A model generated the notes under the pieces. The model was not told the origin of the DNA. It searched no databases and was given only the letters and a program-made list of their open reading frames with translations. The position numbers and the translations under genes are program-made. A DNA stretch of 64,000 nt from Nocardia blacklockiae. GTDB lineage: Bacteria; Actinomycetota; Actinomycetes; Mycobacteriales; Mycobacteriaceae. Positions 15,440-23,919 of this stretch are shown here, one piece after another; position 1 is the first letter of the stretch; each line of letters opens with the position of its first letter. Location of the stretch: positions 237,939 through 301,938 of the forward strand of contig NZ_JADLRJ010000009.1 in assembly GCF_015477355.1 (NCBI RefSeq). The letters are read 5' to 3'.

Positions 15440-16709
15440 CGGCGGGCGTCCGCTCGCGGTCGGGGGTTCTCCGCAGCGCCACGAAGGCCGCCGCGAACAG
15501 CGCGACCGTCAGCCAGACGTAGGCATTGTGATAGAAGACCTGAAGGTGCCAGCGGGGCGGCAGATTCAGCACGCTTGCGAGCATCGGGTCGTAGAAGGCC
15601 AGTACGCCGCCGGACGCCACCACCGCGGCGACCAGCCAGCCCAGCGGCGCGGCCAGGCCGCGGCGGCGCACGGCGAGATCGGTCAGATAGATCAGCAGCG
15701 GTGCCAGCCAGACCCAGTGGTGCACCCAGCTGTACGGGGACACCGCGGTGGTGGTGAGCCCGACCAGCACCACGGCCGCCAGCTCGTGCCCGCGCCGCGA
15801 CAGCGCGCGGGCCAGCGCTAGGCACAGCCCGGCCAGGACCACGGCACCCAGCAACCACAGCAGCTGGTGCTCGCCGCCGACGCCCACGGTCCGGGCGATC
15901 ATGCCGCGCAGCGATTCGTTCTGCGGATTCTCCGGGACGCCGACCCGGGTGGGATCGGCGAACGCGCCGCGCCAGTAGGTGAGCGAATCCTTCGGCAGCG
16001 CAACGAGACCGATCAACACGGTCGCGGCGAAGGCGCCGGTCGCCGTCGCCGCGGCCCGATAGCGGCGGGTGACCAGGAGATAGACCACGAAGAAGGCGGG
16101 GGTCAGTTTGATCCCGGCGGCGATCCCGGTCAGCACGCCCTTCCAGCGCGAGGAGTCCGGCAGCGCCAGGTCGGCGAGTACGAGCAGCAGCAGGAAGATG
16201 TTGATCTGACCGAAGGCCATGGTCTCGCGCACCGGCTCGCACCACAGCAGCAGTCCGGCGATCGGCAGGCTCGCCACCGCCAGCCGCAGGTCGCGGCGGT
16301 AGCCGAGCATCGACAGCGCCGCCCAGCAGGACGCGGCCAGCAGCGCGAAATTGCCGAGCGCGCCCGCATAGCGGAACACGTCACCGCTCAACGCGACCAG
16401 CGGCGTGAACAGCAGCGCCGAGAACGGGGTGTAGACGAACTCCCACACGCCGCGCGTATTGCCCAGCAGCGGGGTGTCGTAGACCGAGATGCCGTCGGCC
16501 GCCCGGTTCCCGGCGATCTGATACACCTTCAGATCCATCAGGTGCATCATCACCTGCGGCGTCGTGACCACCTGTTTCAGCCAATACCCGCCCGCGATTC
16601 CGCCGAGCGCCAGCAGGACCCAGAACGCGCCGGCGGGCAGCGGCCGACGCCGCGCTGCTGTTCTTTCCGAGGACGGCGCTACCGCGTCCTCGATCGTCGC
16701 CAGCGACAC
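15432..16709 (-). CDS. GT87-family (DUF2029) polyprenyl-sugar mannosyltransferase
   Basis: 425-residue integral membrane glycosyltransferase with about ten helices. LMDLKVYQIAGNRAADG in the first outer loop, with its acidic Asp, and GQINIFLLLLVLADL are GT87 hallmarks. Mycobacterial members (PimE, Rv2181) add alpha-1,2-mannose to phosphatidylinositol mannosides or lipoarabinomannan using polyprenyl-phosphomannose. GTG 16709 was chosen because GGGAGGG is just upstream; GTG/ATG further out at 16757 adds an Arg-rich tail. It shares a terminator with the convergent gene. Confidence 0.85.
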   Translation of the reverse strand: MSLATIEDAVAPSSERTAARRRPLPAGAFWVLLALGGIAGGYWLKQVVTTPQVMMHLMDLKVYQIAGNRAADGISVYDTPLLGNTRGVWEFVYTPFSALLFTPLVALSGDVFRYAGALGNFALLAASCWAALSMLGYRRDLRLAVASLPIAGLLLWCEPVRETMAFGQINIFLLLLVLADLALPDSSRWKGVLTGIAAGIKLTPAFFVVYLLVTRRYRAAATATGAFAATVLIGLVALPKDSLTYWRGAFADPTRVGVPENPQNESLRGMIARTVGVGGEHQLLWLLGAVVLAGLCLALARALSRRGHELAAVVLVGLTTTAVSPYSWVHHWVWLAPLLIYLTDLAVRRRGLAAPLGWLVAAVVASGGVLAFYDPMLASVLNLPPRWHLQVFYHNAYVWLTVALFAAAFVALRRTPDRERTPAAA

Positions 16710-16774
16710 ACACCCTCCCAACGATCGGGCTCCGGACCGGCCCCACGGTAACCGCATCCACCCGGCACATGCCA

Positions 16775-16849
16775 GTCGCGCTTTCGTCGTCCGGGCGCAG
16801 GCCGGTCGCGCTTTCGTCGTCCGGGCGGCAGGCCGGTCCCGCCGTCGTC
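16775..16849. repeat. Short tandem direct repeat, about 30-bp period
   Basis: Copy one starts at 16775 and copy two at 16805, both with core GTCGCGCTTTCGTCGTCCGG and a G(G)CAGGCCG tail, nearly identical. A degenerate third copy starts near 16836. The array runs into the hairpin downstream of tetR. It lies in the 170 bp between the GT87 start and the tetR stop. Confidence 0.7.
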
Positions 16850-16874
16850 ATCCCGGCACGTTTTTGGCCGGGAT
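16850..16874 (-). terminator. tetR terminator / REP-like hairpin
   Basis: ATCCCGGC / GCCGGGAT (8 bp) around a T-rich loop ACGTTTTTG, starting 7 bases after the tetR stop on the minus strand. Together with the tandem repeat beside it, it looks like an intergenic repetitive element as well as a terminator. Confidence 0.6.
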
Positions 16875-16881
16875 CCACTCG

Positions 16882-17463
16882 TCAAGCCTCGCCCACGACC
16901 GTGCCGACCATCTTGCGCACGGCCCGCGCGTCCGGGCGGGCTCCGGTCCGGTCGGCGAACAGGAGGTGGCCCGCGCCGACCAGCATGGGGGCGAGGCCGT
17001 CGACGTCGGTGTCCGCGGGGAGGCGGCCCAGCGTCCGCTCGGCGGCCAGATACTCGGCGATCATGGTGGCGGCGTCGGTGAGGACCGGGACGCCCGCGGG
17101 CCAGGTGGTGCGCAGCCGGGCGCGCAGTTCGTCGCGGAAGGTGACCAGCGGGACGATCGCCACGGCCACCGACTCGAACACCGCGCTCAGCGCACCGGCG
17201 AGATTGTCGACGACGGTCCCGGACCCGGCCGACGCGAGCAATTCCGTTGCCTGCGGGGCCATCCGGTGCACCCGGTCGAGCACGAACTCGGCCAGGAAGG
17301 CGTCGAAGTCGGCGAAGTGCCGATGCAGCACGCCCTTGGCGCACCCCGCCTCGGTGGTGACGGCGCGGCTGGTCAGTGCGCTCGGCCCGTCCCGGAGCAG
17401 GATGCGCTCGGCGGCGTCGAACAACTGCTCGCGCACGTCGCGCAGGGCGACTCCGGTCGGCAT
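16882..17463 (-). CDS. TetR-family repressor
   Basis: 193 residues with an N-terminal TetR helix-turn-helix (LFDAAERILLRDGPSALTSRAV then GVLHRHFADFDAFL) and a helical ligand-binding C-terminal domain. ATG 17463 has AAGGAGAG seven bases upstream. It is divergent from the methyltransferase gene at 17533, with an 18-bp dyad in the 69-bp gap, so it most likely represses both genes until an effector binds. The ligand is unknown. Confidence 0.9.
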   Translation of the reverse strand: MPTGVALRDVREQLFDAAERILLRDGPSALTSRAVTTEAGCAKGVLHRHFADFDAFLAEFVLDRVHRMAPQATELLASAGSGTVVDNLAGALSAVFESVAVAIVPLVTFRDELRARLRTTWPAGVPVLTDAATMIAEYLAAERTLGRLPADTDVDGLAPMLVGAGHLLFADRTGARPDARAVRKMVGTVVGEA

Positions 17464-17502
17464 GCGACGACTCTCCTTCTGCCGTGGGCGAATTCGGCCT
17501 CG

Positions 17503-17520
17503 AGTGGGCACTTGCCCACT
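17503..17520. promoter_or_regulatory. TetR operator dyad
   Basis: AGTGGGCACTTGCCCACT: perfect 8-bp arms with a CT centre. A third half-site AGTGGGCG follows at 17524. The dyad ends directly before TAGAGT (17521-17526), a good -10 that places the start point at the ATG of the methyltransferase (17533). Binding would block both divergent promoters. Confidence 0.75.
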
Positions 17521-17532
17521 TAGAGTGGGCGC

Positions 17533-18357
17533 ATGACCACTCTACCGCCGGGGCCGGATCGCCCCGCTGCCACCGAACCACACCGGCACCGCCGGGTCGC
17601 CGAGTCCTTCGGCACGGACGCGCCGCGTTACGACCGCGCCCGGCCGAGCTATCCGCAGGCCTTGATCGACTGGCTCGTCGCCGCGAGCCCCGGGCCCGAC
17701 GTCCTCGATGTCGGTTGCGGCACCGGCATCGCCGCGCGGCAGTTCCGCGACGCGGGCTGCCGGGTGCTCGGCGTCGAACCCGATGCGCGGATGGCGGAAT
17801 TCGCCCGCGGCACCGGACTCGAGGTCGAGGTCGGCACCTTCGAGGACTGGGACGCGGCGGACCGCGGCTTCGACGCCGTGGTCGCGGCGCAGGCCTGGCA
17901 CTGGGTGGACCCGGTCGCCGGCCCGGCCAAGGCGGCCCGGCTGCTGCGGACGGGCGGGCGGCTGGCCGTCTTCGCGCACGTCTTCGAGCCGCCGCGGCCG
18001 GTGGCGGGTGCGCAGCTGGCGGCCTTGCGGCGAGCCGTTCCCGACTCCCCGTTCGCGCAGGGTGTCGAGTCGCCGGGCGGCATCGTCGAGGCCTACCGGC
18101 GCGGCTTCGAGAAGTTCGCGGAAGACATGCGCGCGGCCGGCGCTTTCGGCGAACCGGAACACCGGCGCTTCGGCTGGGAGCGCACCTACACCCGCGCCGA
18201 ATGGCTGGACCTGACCCCGACGACCGGCGCGCTCACCCGGCTGCCGCGCGAGACCCTGGCCGAGGTGCTGGCCGAGATCGGCGCGGCCATCGACGAGCTG
18301 GGCGGCAGCTTCACCATGTCGTTCACGACCTTGGCCGTCAGCGCCCCGAAACTCTGA
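17533..18357 (+). CDS. Class I SAM-dependent methyltransferase
   Basis: 274 residues with the SAM-binding motif VLDVGCGTGIAAR (about 57-69) and the post-motif acidic residue in VLGVEPDARM, followed by a WHWVDP segment common in small-molecule methyltransferases of the UbiE/Coq5-like group. The -10 hexamer ends 6 bases before ATG 17533 and no ribosome site is present, so the mRNA is probably leaderless. Control by the divergent TetR is expected. Substrate is unknown; such TetR/methyltransferase pairs often modify or detoxify xenobiotics. Confidence 0.88.
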   Translation: MTTLPPGPDRPAATEPHRHRRVAESFGTDAPRYDRARPSYPQALIDWLVAASPGPDVLDVGCGTGIAARQFRDAGCRVLGVEPDARMAEFARGTGLEVEVGTFEDWDAADRGFDAVVAAQAWHWVDPVAGPAKAARLLRTGGRLAVFAHVFEPPRPVAGAQLAALRRAVPDSPFAQGVESPGGIVEAYRRGFEKFAEDMRAAGAFGEPEHRRFGWERTYTRAEWLDLTPTTGALTRLPRETLAEVLAEIGAAIDELGGSFTMSFTTLAVSAPKL

Positions 18358-18396
18358 CGTCTTCCCTGTTCAGCGCGCTGCGAACACGGATATAAC

Positions 18397-18424
18397 GAAT
18401 GTGCTATTGACAACTGGCGCATTC
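18397..18424 (+). promoter_or_regulatory. Operator-like inverted repeat and AraC-type box at the mymA-like operon
   Basis: GAATGTGC (18397-18404) and GCGCATTC (18417-18424) form an imperfect dyad (7 of 8 pairs) around TTGACA (18407-18412), a consensus -35. The 14 bases AATGTGCTATTGAC (18398-18411) recur exactly upstream of the HdeD-like gene at 57946-57959. An activator overlapping the -35 would fit a class II AraC-family site. A second possible promoter is TATAAC (18391-18396), preceded by the palindrome CAGCGCGCTG (18371-18380), which would fit a MerR-type arrangement. Confidence 0.45.
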
Positions 18425-18442
18425 ATGACTGATGCTGACCGC

Positions 18443-19438
18443 ATGGCTGAACCAAGGTCAACGGTGACCTCCCCGGCCGTCCCCGCATCGGCCTCGCCGC
18501 AGGCACGTCTCGCGGCGGCGGCGTCGGTACTGGGCGTCCGGCAGATCAACGCGCTGCTGCCGCGCAATCGAGTCGGCATCCGCGCCGGCCGGAGCCTGAT
18601 CGCGACGATCATGGCGACCTTCGGACCCACTCTCCCCGGAACCCGCGTGCAGGCGGTGCGTTCCGACTCGGTGCGCGGGGAATGGGTGCGGGCCGCGGGC
18701 GTGCCGCACGGCGACCGCGCGATCTACTACGTGCACGGCAGCGGTTACGTGGTGTGCTCCGCGCGGACCCACCGCGGCCTGGCCTCGCGGCTGTCGAAGG
18801 TGACGGGCCTGCCGGTGTTCGTGGTCGACTACCGCCTAGCGCCCGAGCATCCCTTCCCCGCGGCCGCCGACGACGTCGCCGCCGGATACCGCTGGCTGCT
18901 CGGAAACGGTTACCGCCCAGCGGATCTGGTGATCGGCGGCGACTCGGCGGGCTGCCACCTGAGCTTGGACCTCGCGTTGCAGAACCTCGCGTCCGGCCGC
19001 CCACAACCGGCGGGGGTGTTCATGTTCTCGCCGCTGCTGGACCCCACCCTCACCCTGGCCGAACAGCGCGATCGGGTCCAGCCCGACCCCATGGCCCCCG
19101 CCCGGGTCGGCCGGCGGCTGATCGAGCTCTACACCGCGGGCGAGCCCGCGCACTCGCCGCGCCTGCGGCTGACCGTGCCGCCCGGCGCCGCGCTGCCGCC
19201 GCTGTTCGTGCAGGCCAGCGCGGGCGAGATGCTCAGCGACGACGCCCGGCAGCTGCACGCCATGGCCACCGCCGCCGGGGTGCCGTGCGAGCTGGAGCTG
19301 TGGCCCGGCCGCATCCATGTCTTCCAGGCGCTGCCGCTGCTGGTGCCCGACGCCGTTCCGGCCCTGCGCCGCACCGCCGATTTCGTCGCCTCCGCGCTCG
19401 CGGACGCGAATTCCCTACCGCGAGAACGGGTGAGCTGA
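18443..19438 (+). CDS. HSL-type alpha/beta-hydrolase (LipR-like esterase)
   Basis: 331 residues of the hormone-sensitive-lipase family: oxyanion motif YVHGSGY (usual HGGG), nucleophile GGDSAGC, downstream HVFQ for the catalytic His. First gene of a tightly packed set (gaps of -4 to +1 bp) of esterase, SDR, ferritin-like protein and flavin monooxygenase, an order close to Rv3083-Rv3085 of the M. tuberculosis mymA operon, where LipR is the esterase. It may hydrolyse the ester produced by the monooxygenase. ATG 18443 was chosen on promoter geometry; in-frame ATG 18425 and GTG 18401 are alternatives. No ribosome site, so perhaps leaderless. Confidence 0.88.
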   Translation: MAEPRSTVTSPAVPASASPQARLAAAASVLGVRQINALLPRNRVGIRAGRSLIATIMATFGPTLPGTRVQAVRSDSVRGEWVRAAGVPHGDRAIYYVHGSGYVVCSARTHRGLASRLSKVTGLPVFVVDYRLAPEHPFPAAADDVAAGYRWLLGNGYRPADLVIGGDSAGCHLSLDLALQNLASGRPQPAGVFMFSPLLDPTLTLAEQRDRVQPDPMAPARVGRRLIELYTAGEPAHSPRLRLTVPPGAALPPLFVQASAGEMLSDDARQLHAMATAAGVPCELELWPGRIHVFQALPLLVPDAVPALRRTADFVASALADANSLPRERVS

Positions 19439-19439
19439 C

Positions 19440-20348
19440 ATGTGGATTCTCGACAACCTGCGGGCGGCGCTGAGCGGTCCCGGCCGCAGCCGGGCCGCGC
19501 GGGCGGTCGTCACCGGGGCGGGCAGCGGCATCGGCCGCGCCTTCGCCCTCGAACTCGCCGCCCGCGGCGGTGACGTGCTGTGCGCCGACATCGACGTCGA
19601 GCGCGCCGAGGAGACCGTCCGGCTGATCCGGCGCGTGCACGGCGCCACCGCGCACGCCTTCCGCTGCGACGTCTCCCGCCGCGCGGACGTGGAGAGCCTG
19701 GCGCTGCACGCCGAACTGATCTTCGGCGGCCCGCCCACCCTGGTGATCAACAACGCGGGCGTCGGCATCGGCGGAAAACCCGTGGGCGACATCGGATTCG
19801 ACGACTGGCAGTGGGCCCTGGGCATCAACCTGTGGGGCGTCGTGCACGGCTGCGAGATCTTCGCGCCGCAACTGCGCGCGGCCGGGCGCGGCGGCATCAT
19901 CAACGTCGCGTCGGCCGCCGGTTTCGCCGCCGCGCCCGGCATGGCCGTCTACAACGTGTCCAAGGCCGGTGTGCTGTCACTGTCGGAGACGTTGGCCGCC
20001 GAGCTGTCCGGCAGCGGCGTCGCGGTCACCGTGCTGTGCCCGACCTTCGTGCGCACCAACGTCGTCGCCGACGGCCGCATCACCTCGGCGTCGACCACAC
20101 TGGCCGAGACGCTCATGCGGCTGACCGGCTTCTCGCCCGAACGCGTCGCGAGCCTGACGCTCGACGCCCACGACCTCGGCCGGCTCTACGTGCTGCCGCA
20201 GCTGGACGCGCACCTCGTCTGGCACCTCAAGCGGCATTTCCCGGCCCTCTACACCCACGCCCTCGGTGTCCTGAACCGCGTTCTGCCGCAGAACGATTCG
20301 GCATCCGGCTCCGCCGCGGGCGCGGCCATCGAGAAGACAGGAGTATGA
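19440..20348 (+). CDS. Short-chain dehydrogenase/reductase (SadH-like)
   Basis: 302 residues. Classical SDR: cofactor motif TGAGSGIG (25-32), NNAG (104-107), catalytic Ser158, Tyr171 and Lys175 (YNVSK). The ~60-residue C-terminal extension fits the 'SadH' subgroup that accompanies flavin monooxygenases. It would interconvert an alcohol and ketone/aldehyde using NAD(P)H, supplying or removing the monooxygenase's carbonyl substrate. The start is one base after the esterase stop, so translation is coupled. Confidence 0.9.
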   Translation: MWILDNLRAALSGPGRSRAARAVVTGAGSGIGRAFALELAARGGDVLCADIDVERAEETVRLIRRVHGATAHAFRCDVSRRADVESLALHAELIFGGPPTLVINNAGVGIGGKPVGDIGFDDWQWALGINLWGVVHGCEIFAPQLRAAGRGGIINVASAAGFAAAPGMAVYNVSKAGVLSLSETLAAELSGSGVAVTVLCPTFVRTNVVADGRITSASTTLAETLMRLTGFSPERVASLTLDAHDLGRLYVLPQLDAHLVWHLKRHFPALYTHALGVLNRVLPQNDSASGSAAGAAIEKTGV

Positions 20349-20349
20349 C

Positions 20350-21270
20350 ATGGCCTTCGATTTCGACGCCATGCTCGGCAAGATCAAGGCCCGGCAGTGG
20401 GCGCTGGCCGACATCGACTGGGACGCACCGGGAGCCGAGCTCATCGACCCCGAACTGCACGCCAAGCTGAAGCCGTTCATGGCCGATCTGATGTGGATCG
20501 AGAACGTCGGCGCGCGCGGCTTCGCGGCCATGGCCAAGAAGGCGCCCACCGAGACGTTGAAGGAGATCTACCGCTACTTCCACGCCGAGGAACAGCGGCA
20601 CGCCAACGCTGAACTGGCGCTGATGCGGCGCTGGGGCATGCTCGACGGCGACGTCGTCCCGGAGCCGAACATCAACGTCAAACTGGTGATCGACTTCCTG
20701 GACAAGCATTCCGACGAGATGTCGCTGTCGTTCCTGGGCACCGTCATCCCGATGCTCGAGGTGGCCCTCGACGGCGCGCTGATCAAATTCGTCACCGACG
20801 AGATCGCCGACCCGGTCGCGCAGGAGGTCTTCAAGAAGATCAACGCCGACGAATCCCGGCACCTGGCCACCGATTACGCGGTCATGGAGCTGCTGGGCCA
20901 CGCCACCGCGCGCAAGCTGTTCATCGATCTGGTCGGCGGCTGGGCGAAGCCGTCGTTCCTGGTCGGCGTGCTCAGCTACGTGCCGCTGCTGAACAAGATG
21001 CGCGACAACATCGTCGAGATGGGGGTCGACGAGGAGAAGCTGTACGCGGCGATGCGCAAGTTCAAGGCCGTCGGCGAGCGCACCCCGATCGCGAATCGGG
21101 TGCCGATGTACCGCATCGTCAAGATGCACAGCGGCTGGGTGATCAACCGCGGCCACCCGTACCACCTGTTCGCCGACGCCATGGTCAAGGTGACCGCACG
21201 CATTCCGGACCGTTTCCTCCCGCCGCAGCCCACGTGGTCGAAGGAACTGACCTACGAGCCGGTCGCATGA
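20350..21270 (+). CDS. Ferritin-like di-iron protein
   Basis: 306 residues of helices with a complete di-iron ligand set in ferritin-like order: Glu51 (WIENV), Glu81 and His84 (EEQRH), Glu137 (MLEVAL), Glu168 and His171 (DESRH). This is the arrangement of oxygen-activating carboxylate-bridged enzymes such as acyl-ACP desaturases and AurF-type oxygenases. The start ATG is one base after the SDR stop, and the next gene overlaps by ATGA, so it belongs to the esterase-SDR-monooxygenase complex or pathway. Reaction unknown: hydroxylation or desaturation of the lipid acted on by its neighbours is inferred. Confidence 0.85.
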   Translation: MAFDFDAMLGKIKARQWALADIDWDAPGAELIDPELHAKLKPFMADLMWIENVGARGFAAMAKKAPTETLKEIYRYFHAEEQRHANAELALMRRWGMLDGDVVPEPNINVKLVIDFLDKHSDEMSLSFLGTVIPMLEVALDGALIKFVTDEIADPVAQEVFKKINADESRHLATDYAVMELLGHATARKLFIDLVGGWAKPSFLVGVLSYVPLLNKMRDNIVEMGVDEEKLYAAMRKFKAVGERTPIANRVPMYRIVKMHSGWVINRGHPYHLFADAMVKVTARIPDRFLPPQPTWSKELTYEPVA

Positions 21271-22790
21271 GCGCCGCGGGCACGCCGCTGGACGTGGCGA
21301 TCATCGGTGCGGGCTTCGCCGGCATCGGTGCCGCGATCCGGTTGCGGCAGAAGGGGATCGGCAACTTCGCGTTGTTCGAGCGCGGTGACCGGGTGGGCGG
21401 CACCTGGCGCGACAACACCTACCCGGGCGCCGCCTGCGACATTCCCTCGCGGCTGTACTCCTACAGTTTCGCGCCGAATCCGGAGTGGTCGCGGACCTAC
21501 TCCGGCAGTGCGGAGATCCTCGGCTACATCGACTCGATGGTCGCCGAGTTCGGCATCGGGCCGCGGATCCGGTTCGGGCACAACGTGTCCGGGCTGGCGT
21601 TCGACGAGCAGGCCGGGCTGTGGGAGGTGTCGTTCGCCGGGCCGCAGCGAAAGGTGCTGGCGCGCACGGTAGTGCTGGCCTCCGGGCCGCTGGCCAACGC
21701 CGGGCTGCCCGACATCCCGGGCATCGACACCTACGAGGGCCACAAGATCCACAGTGCCCATTGGGATCACGACTACGACTTCACCGGCAAGAAGGTGGCC
21801 GTCGTCGGCACCGGCGCCAGCGCCGTGCAGATCATCCCCGAACTGGTGCGGCAGGCCGGGTCGGTGAAGGTCTTCCAGCGCACGCCGGGCTGGGTGCTGC
21901 CGCGGGTCAACCGGCGCACCGGCGAACTCACCAAACAGCTCTACCGCCAGGTGCCTGCGGCCCAGTCGCTGGCCCGCGAGGCGTGGTTCTGGGGACACGA
22001 GTCGGTGGCGCTGGGCGTGGTGTGGAATTCGCCGCTGACCCGGGTGGTGGAGTCGGTGGCGTTGCTGCACTTGCGTTCTCAGGTGCGCGACCCGTGGCTG
22101 CGCCGCCAGCTGACCCCCGACTTCCGGGCGGGCTGCAAACGCCTGCTGATGAGCAGCGACTACTACCCGGCCCTGCAGCGCGACAACTGCAAGCTGATCA
22201 CCTGGCCGATCGCGGAGATCTCCCCGCACGGCATCCGCACCGCCGAGGGCATCGAGCACCGGTTCGACTGCATCGTGTTCGCCACCGGATTCGAGGTGTC
22301 CAAGCAGGGCACGCCGGTGCCGGTGACCGGGCGGGACGGTCGCGTGCTGGCCGACGAATGGCGCCGGGGCGCTTACGCTTTCAAGAGCGTCACGGTCGCC
22401 GGGTACCCGAACCTGTTCCTCACCTTCGGGCCCAACTCCGGCCCCGGGCACAACTCGGCGCTGGTGTACATGGAGGCGCAGATCGATTACCTGACCGACG
22501 CCATCGGTATGGTGCTCGACCGCGACCTGCGCATGCTGGAGGTGCGCCGCGAGCGCCAGGACCGCTACAACGCGCGACTGCAGCGGCGGCTGACGGCGAC
22601 CACGTGGAATTCCGGTTGTCGCAGCTGGTATCTCACCGAGGACGGCTTCAACGCCACCATGTATCCCGGCTTCGGTTCCCAGTACACGCGCGAACTCGCG
22701 CGCGTCGATCCGCGGGACTACGTGCTGACGCCCCGCGAGCCGGCGCACGCCGCGGGTGTCGAGGGCCGGACGACCGTGCCGCTCGGCTAA
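21267..22790 (+). CDS. Flavin monooxygenase, Baeyer-Villiger type (MymA/EthA-like)
   Basis: 507 residues. FAD motif GAGFAGIG near the N-terminus, RDNTYPGAACD (substrate/FAD loop), the Baeyer-Villiger fingerprint-like YEGHKIHSAHWD, a second dinucleotide motif GTGASA for NADPH, and ATGF near the C-terminus. It inserts oxygen next to a carbonyl or oxidises S/N atoms. Mycobacterial relatives MymA and EthA activate thioamide drugs. ATG 21267 overlaps the previous TGA (ATGA). Final catalytic gene of the operon; the MerR gene follows 107 bp later. Confidence 0.9.
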   Translation: MSAAGTPLDVAIIGAGFAGIGAAIRLRQKGIGNFALFERGDRVGGTWRDNTYPGAACDIPSRLYSYSFAPNPEWSRTYSGSAEILGYIDSMVAEFGIGPRIRFGHNVSGLAFDEQAGLWEVSFAGPQRKVLARTVVLASGPLANAGLPDIPGIDTYEGHKIHSAHWDHDYDFTGKKVAVVGTGASAVQIIPELVRQAGSVKVFQRTPGWVLPRVNRRTGELTKQLYRQVPAAQSLAREAWFWGHESVALGVVWNSPLTRVVESVALLHLRSQVRDPWLRRQLTPDFRAGCKRLLMSSDYYPALQRDNCKLITWPIAEISPHGIRTAEGIEHRFDCIVFATGFEVSKQGTPVPVTGRDGRVLADEWRRGAYAFKSVTVAGYPNLFLTFGPNSGPGHNSALVYMEAQIDYLTDAIGMVLDRDLRMLEVRRERQDRYNARLQRRLTATTWNSGCRSWYLTEDGFNATMYPGFGSQYTRELARVDPRDYVLTPREPAHAAGVEGRTTVPLG

Positions 22791-22897
22791 TGTCGACACG
22801 GAGCGTGCTGCCCGTGCCCGCGGTGCTGACCCGCACCCGGGCGTGGGCCGCGCGCGTCGTCGGCGAACGGCTGGGAGAAGGGACGGGCGAGGCAGAG

Positions 22898-23662
22898 ATG
22901 GCGGAGTACCGCATCGACGAACTCGCCCGTGCCGCCGGCACCACCAGTCGCAACGTGCGCGCCTACCAGGAGCGCGGCCTGCTACCCACGCCGACGCGGC
23001 GCAGCGGCCGCGCGCTCATCTACGACGACAGCCACCTGGCCCGGCTGAAGATCATCGATGCGCTGCTGCAGCGCGGCTTCACCACCGCGCACATCGCCGA
23101 CTTCATCACCAGCTGGGAGACCGGCAAGGATCTCACCGAGATCCTGGGCCTGCAGCACGCGGTCACCGCGACCTGGGGGAAGGCCGAGGAACCGCTCGAG
23201 GTGCCGCGCGAACTGGTGGACACCTTCCTCGGCGACGCCGACGGCCGGCCGGTGCCGGGCGAGGATCTGGACCGGCTCGCCGCGCTGGGTCTGGTGCGAT
23301 TGCAGGGGGAGACGGTCGAATTCACCCGGCCCGAACTGCTGGAGACCTTCGCCGAACTGAGCACCTACGGGTTCGGCCTGTCCGGGCTGATCGATCTGCA
23401 GGCCGCGGTGGTGGACCGCCTCGAGGACATCGCCCGCCTGATGGTCACCGCCGCCAAGGACCACATCGTCGACCAGCACGGCCCCGGCTGGCTCCCCGAC
23501 TCCGACGCCGAGATCGCCGAGACCACCAAGATGCTCAACCACCTGCGCGACCTCGGCACCCGCGCCGTACGCAGCAGCCTCGACCAGGCCTTGGACAGCG
23601 TGCTGCGCAACGAACTGAGCGCCTACCTCGCCGACGCCGCCGCCAAACACGCCGACGGCTGA
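22898..23662 (+). CDS. MerR-family regulator
   Basis: 254 residues. The first ~70 are a MerR winged helix (YRIDELARAAGTTSRNVRAYQERGLLPTP); the rest is a long helical effector domain without the Cys pattern of metal sensors. ATG 22898 fits the family N-terminus. An ATG at 22790 overlapping the previous stop (TAATG) would add 36 residues. Same strand and direction as the operon, so it may autoregulate the set; MerR proteins act on promoters with long spacers, and a palindrome lies between a possible -35 and TATAAC upstream of the first gene. Confidence 0.85.
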   Translation: MAEYRIDELARAAGTTSRNVRAYQERGLLPTPTRRSGRALIYDDSHLARLKIIDALLQRGFTTAHIADFITSWETGKDLTEILGLQHAVTATWGKAEEPLEVPRELVDTFLGDADGRPVPGEDLDRLAALGLVRLQGETVEFTRPELLETFAELSTYGFGLSGLIDLQAAVVDRLEDIARLMVTAAKDHIVDQHGPGWLPDSDAEIAETTKMLNHLRDLGTRAVRSSLDQALDSVLRNELSAYLADAAAKHADG

Positions 23663-23672
23663 GCGAAACTCC

Positions 23673-23714
23673 CTCGCGCCGCGGGACGCCGGTGGGGTTA
23701 CCCACGAAAGCGAG
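23673..23714 (+). terminator. Nested hairpin after the MerR gene
   Basis: Outer arms CTCGC / GCGAG and inner arms GTGGG / CCCAC with loop GTTA, beginning 11 bases after the MerR stop. A plausible terminator isolating the ESX cassette that follows. Confidence 0.4.
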
Positions 23715-23719
23715 TCCCC

Positions 23720-23919
23720 GGTATGGAACGAATCGAGAGTGCGGCGAACACGCTGAGGTTTTCAGCATTCCCGACGCGAATTCCCAGCAATAGAGATATC
23801 TTCCGATTCCATTAGGGGTCTGTCACCACACACCTGCTCTTTCCTGTGAACAGCTGTATTATCAGATCCAATTCGAAAGCCTGACGGACACAGCCGTATT
23901 CGTGAGGAGGGGGATCGGC
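23720..23919 (+). promoter_or_regulatory. AT-rich promoter region of the ESX cassette
   Basis: This gap is noticeably richer in A+T than the surrounding DNA (runs such as AATAGAGATATC and GTATTATCAG). It must hold the promoter of the three-gene cassette; no single -35/-10 pair stands out. The composition break suggests acquired DNA. Confidence 0.4.

Noticed and set aside
16775-16849. Start of a CRISPR array
   Set aside because: The copies are contiguous with no unique spacers, and there are only two good copies and no cas genes.
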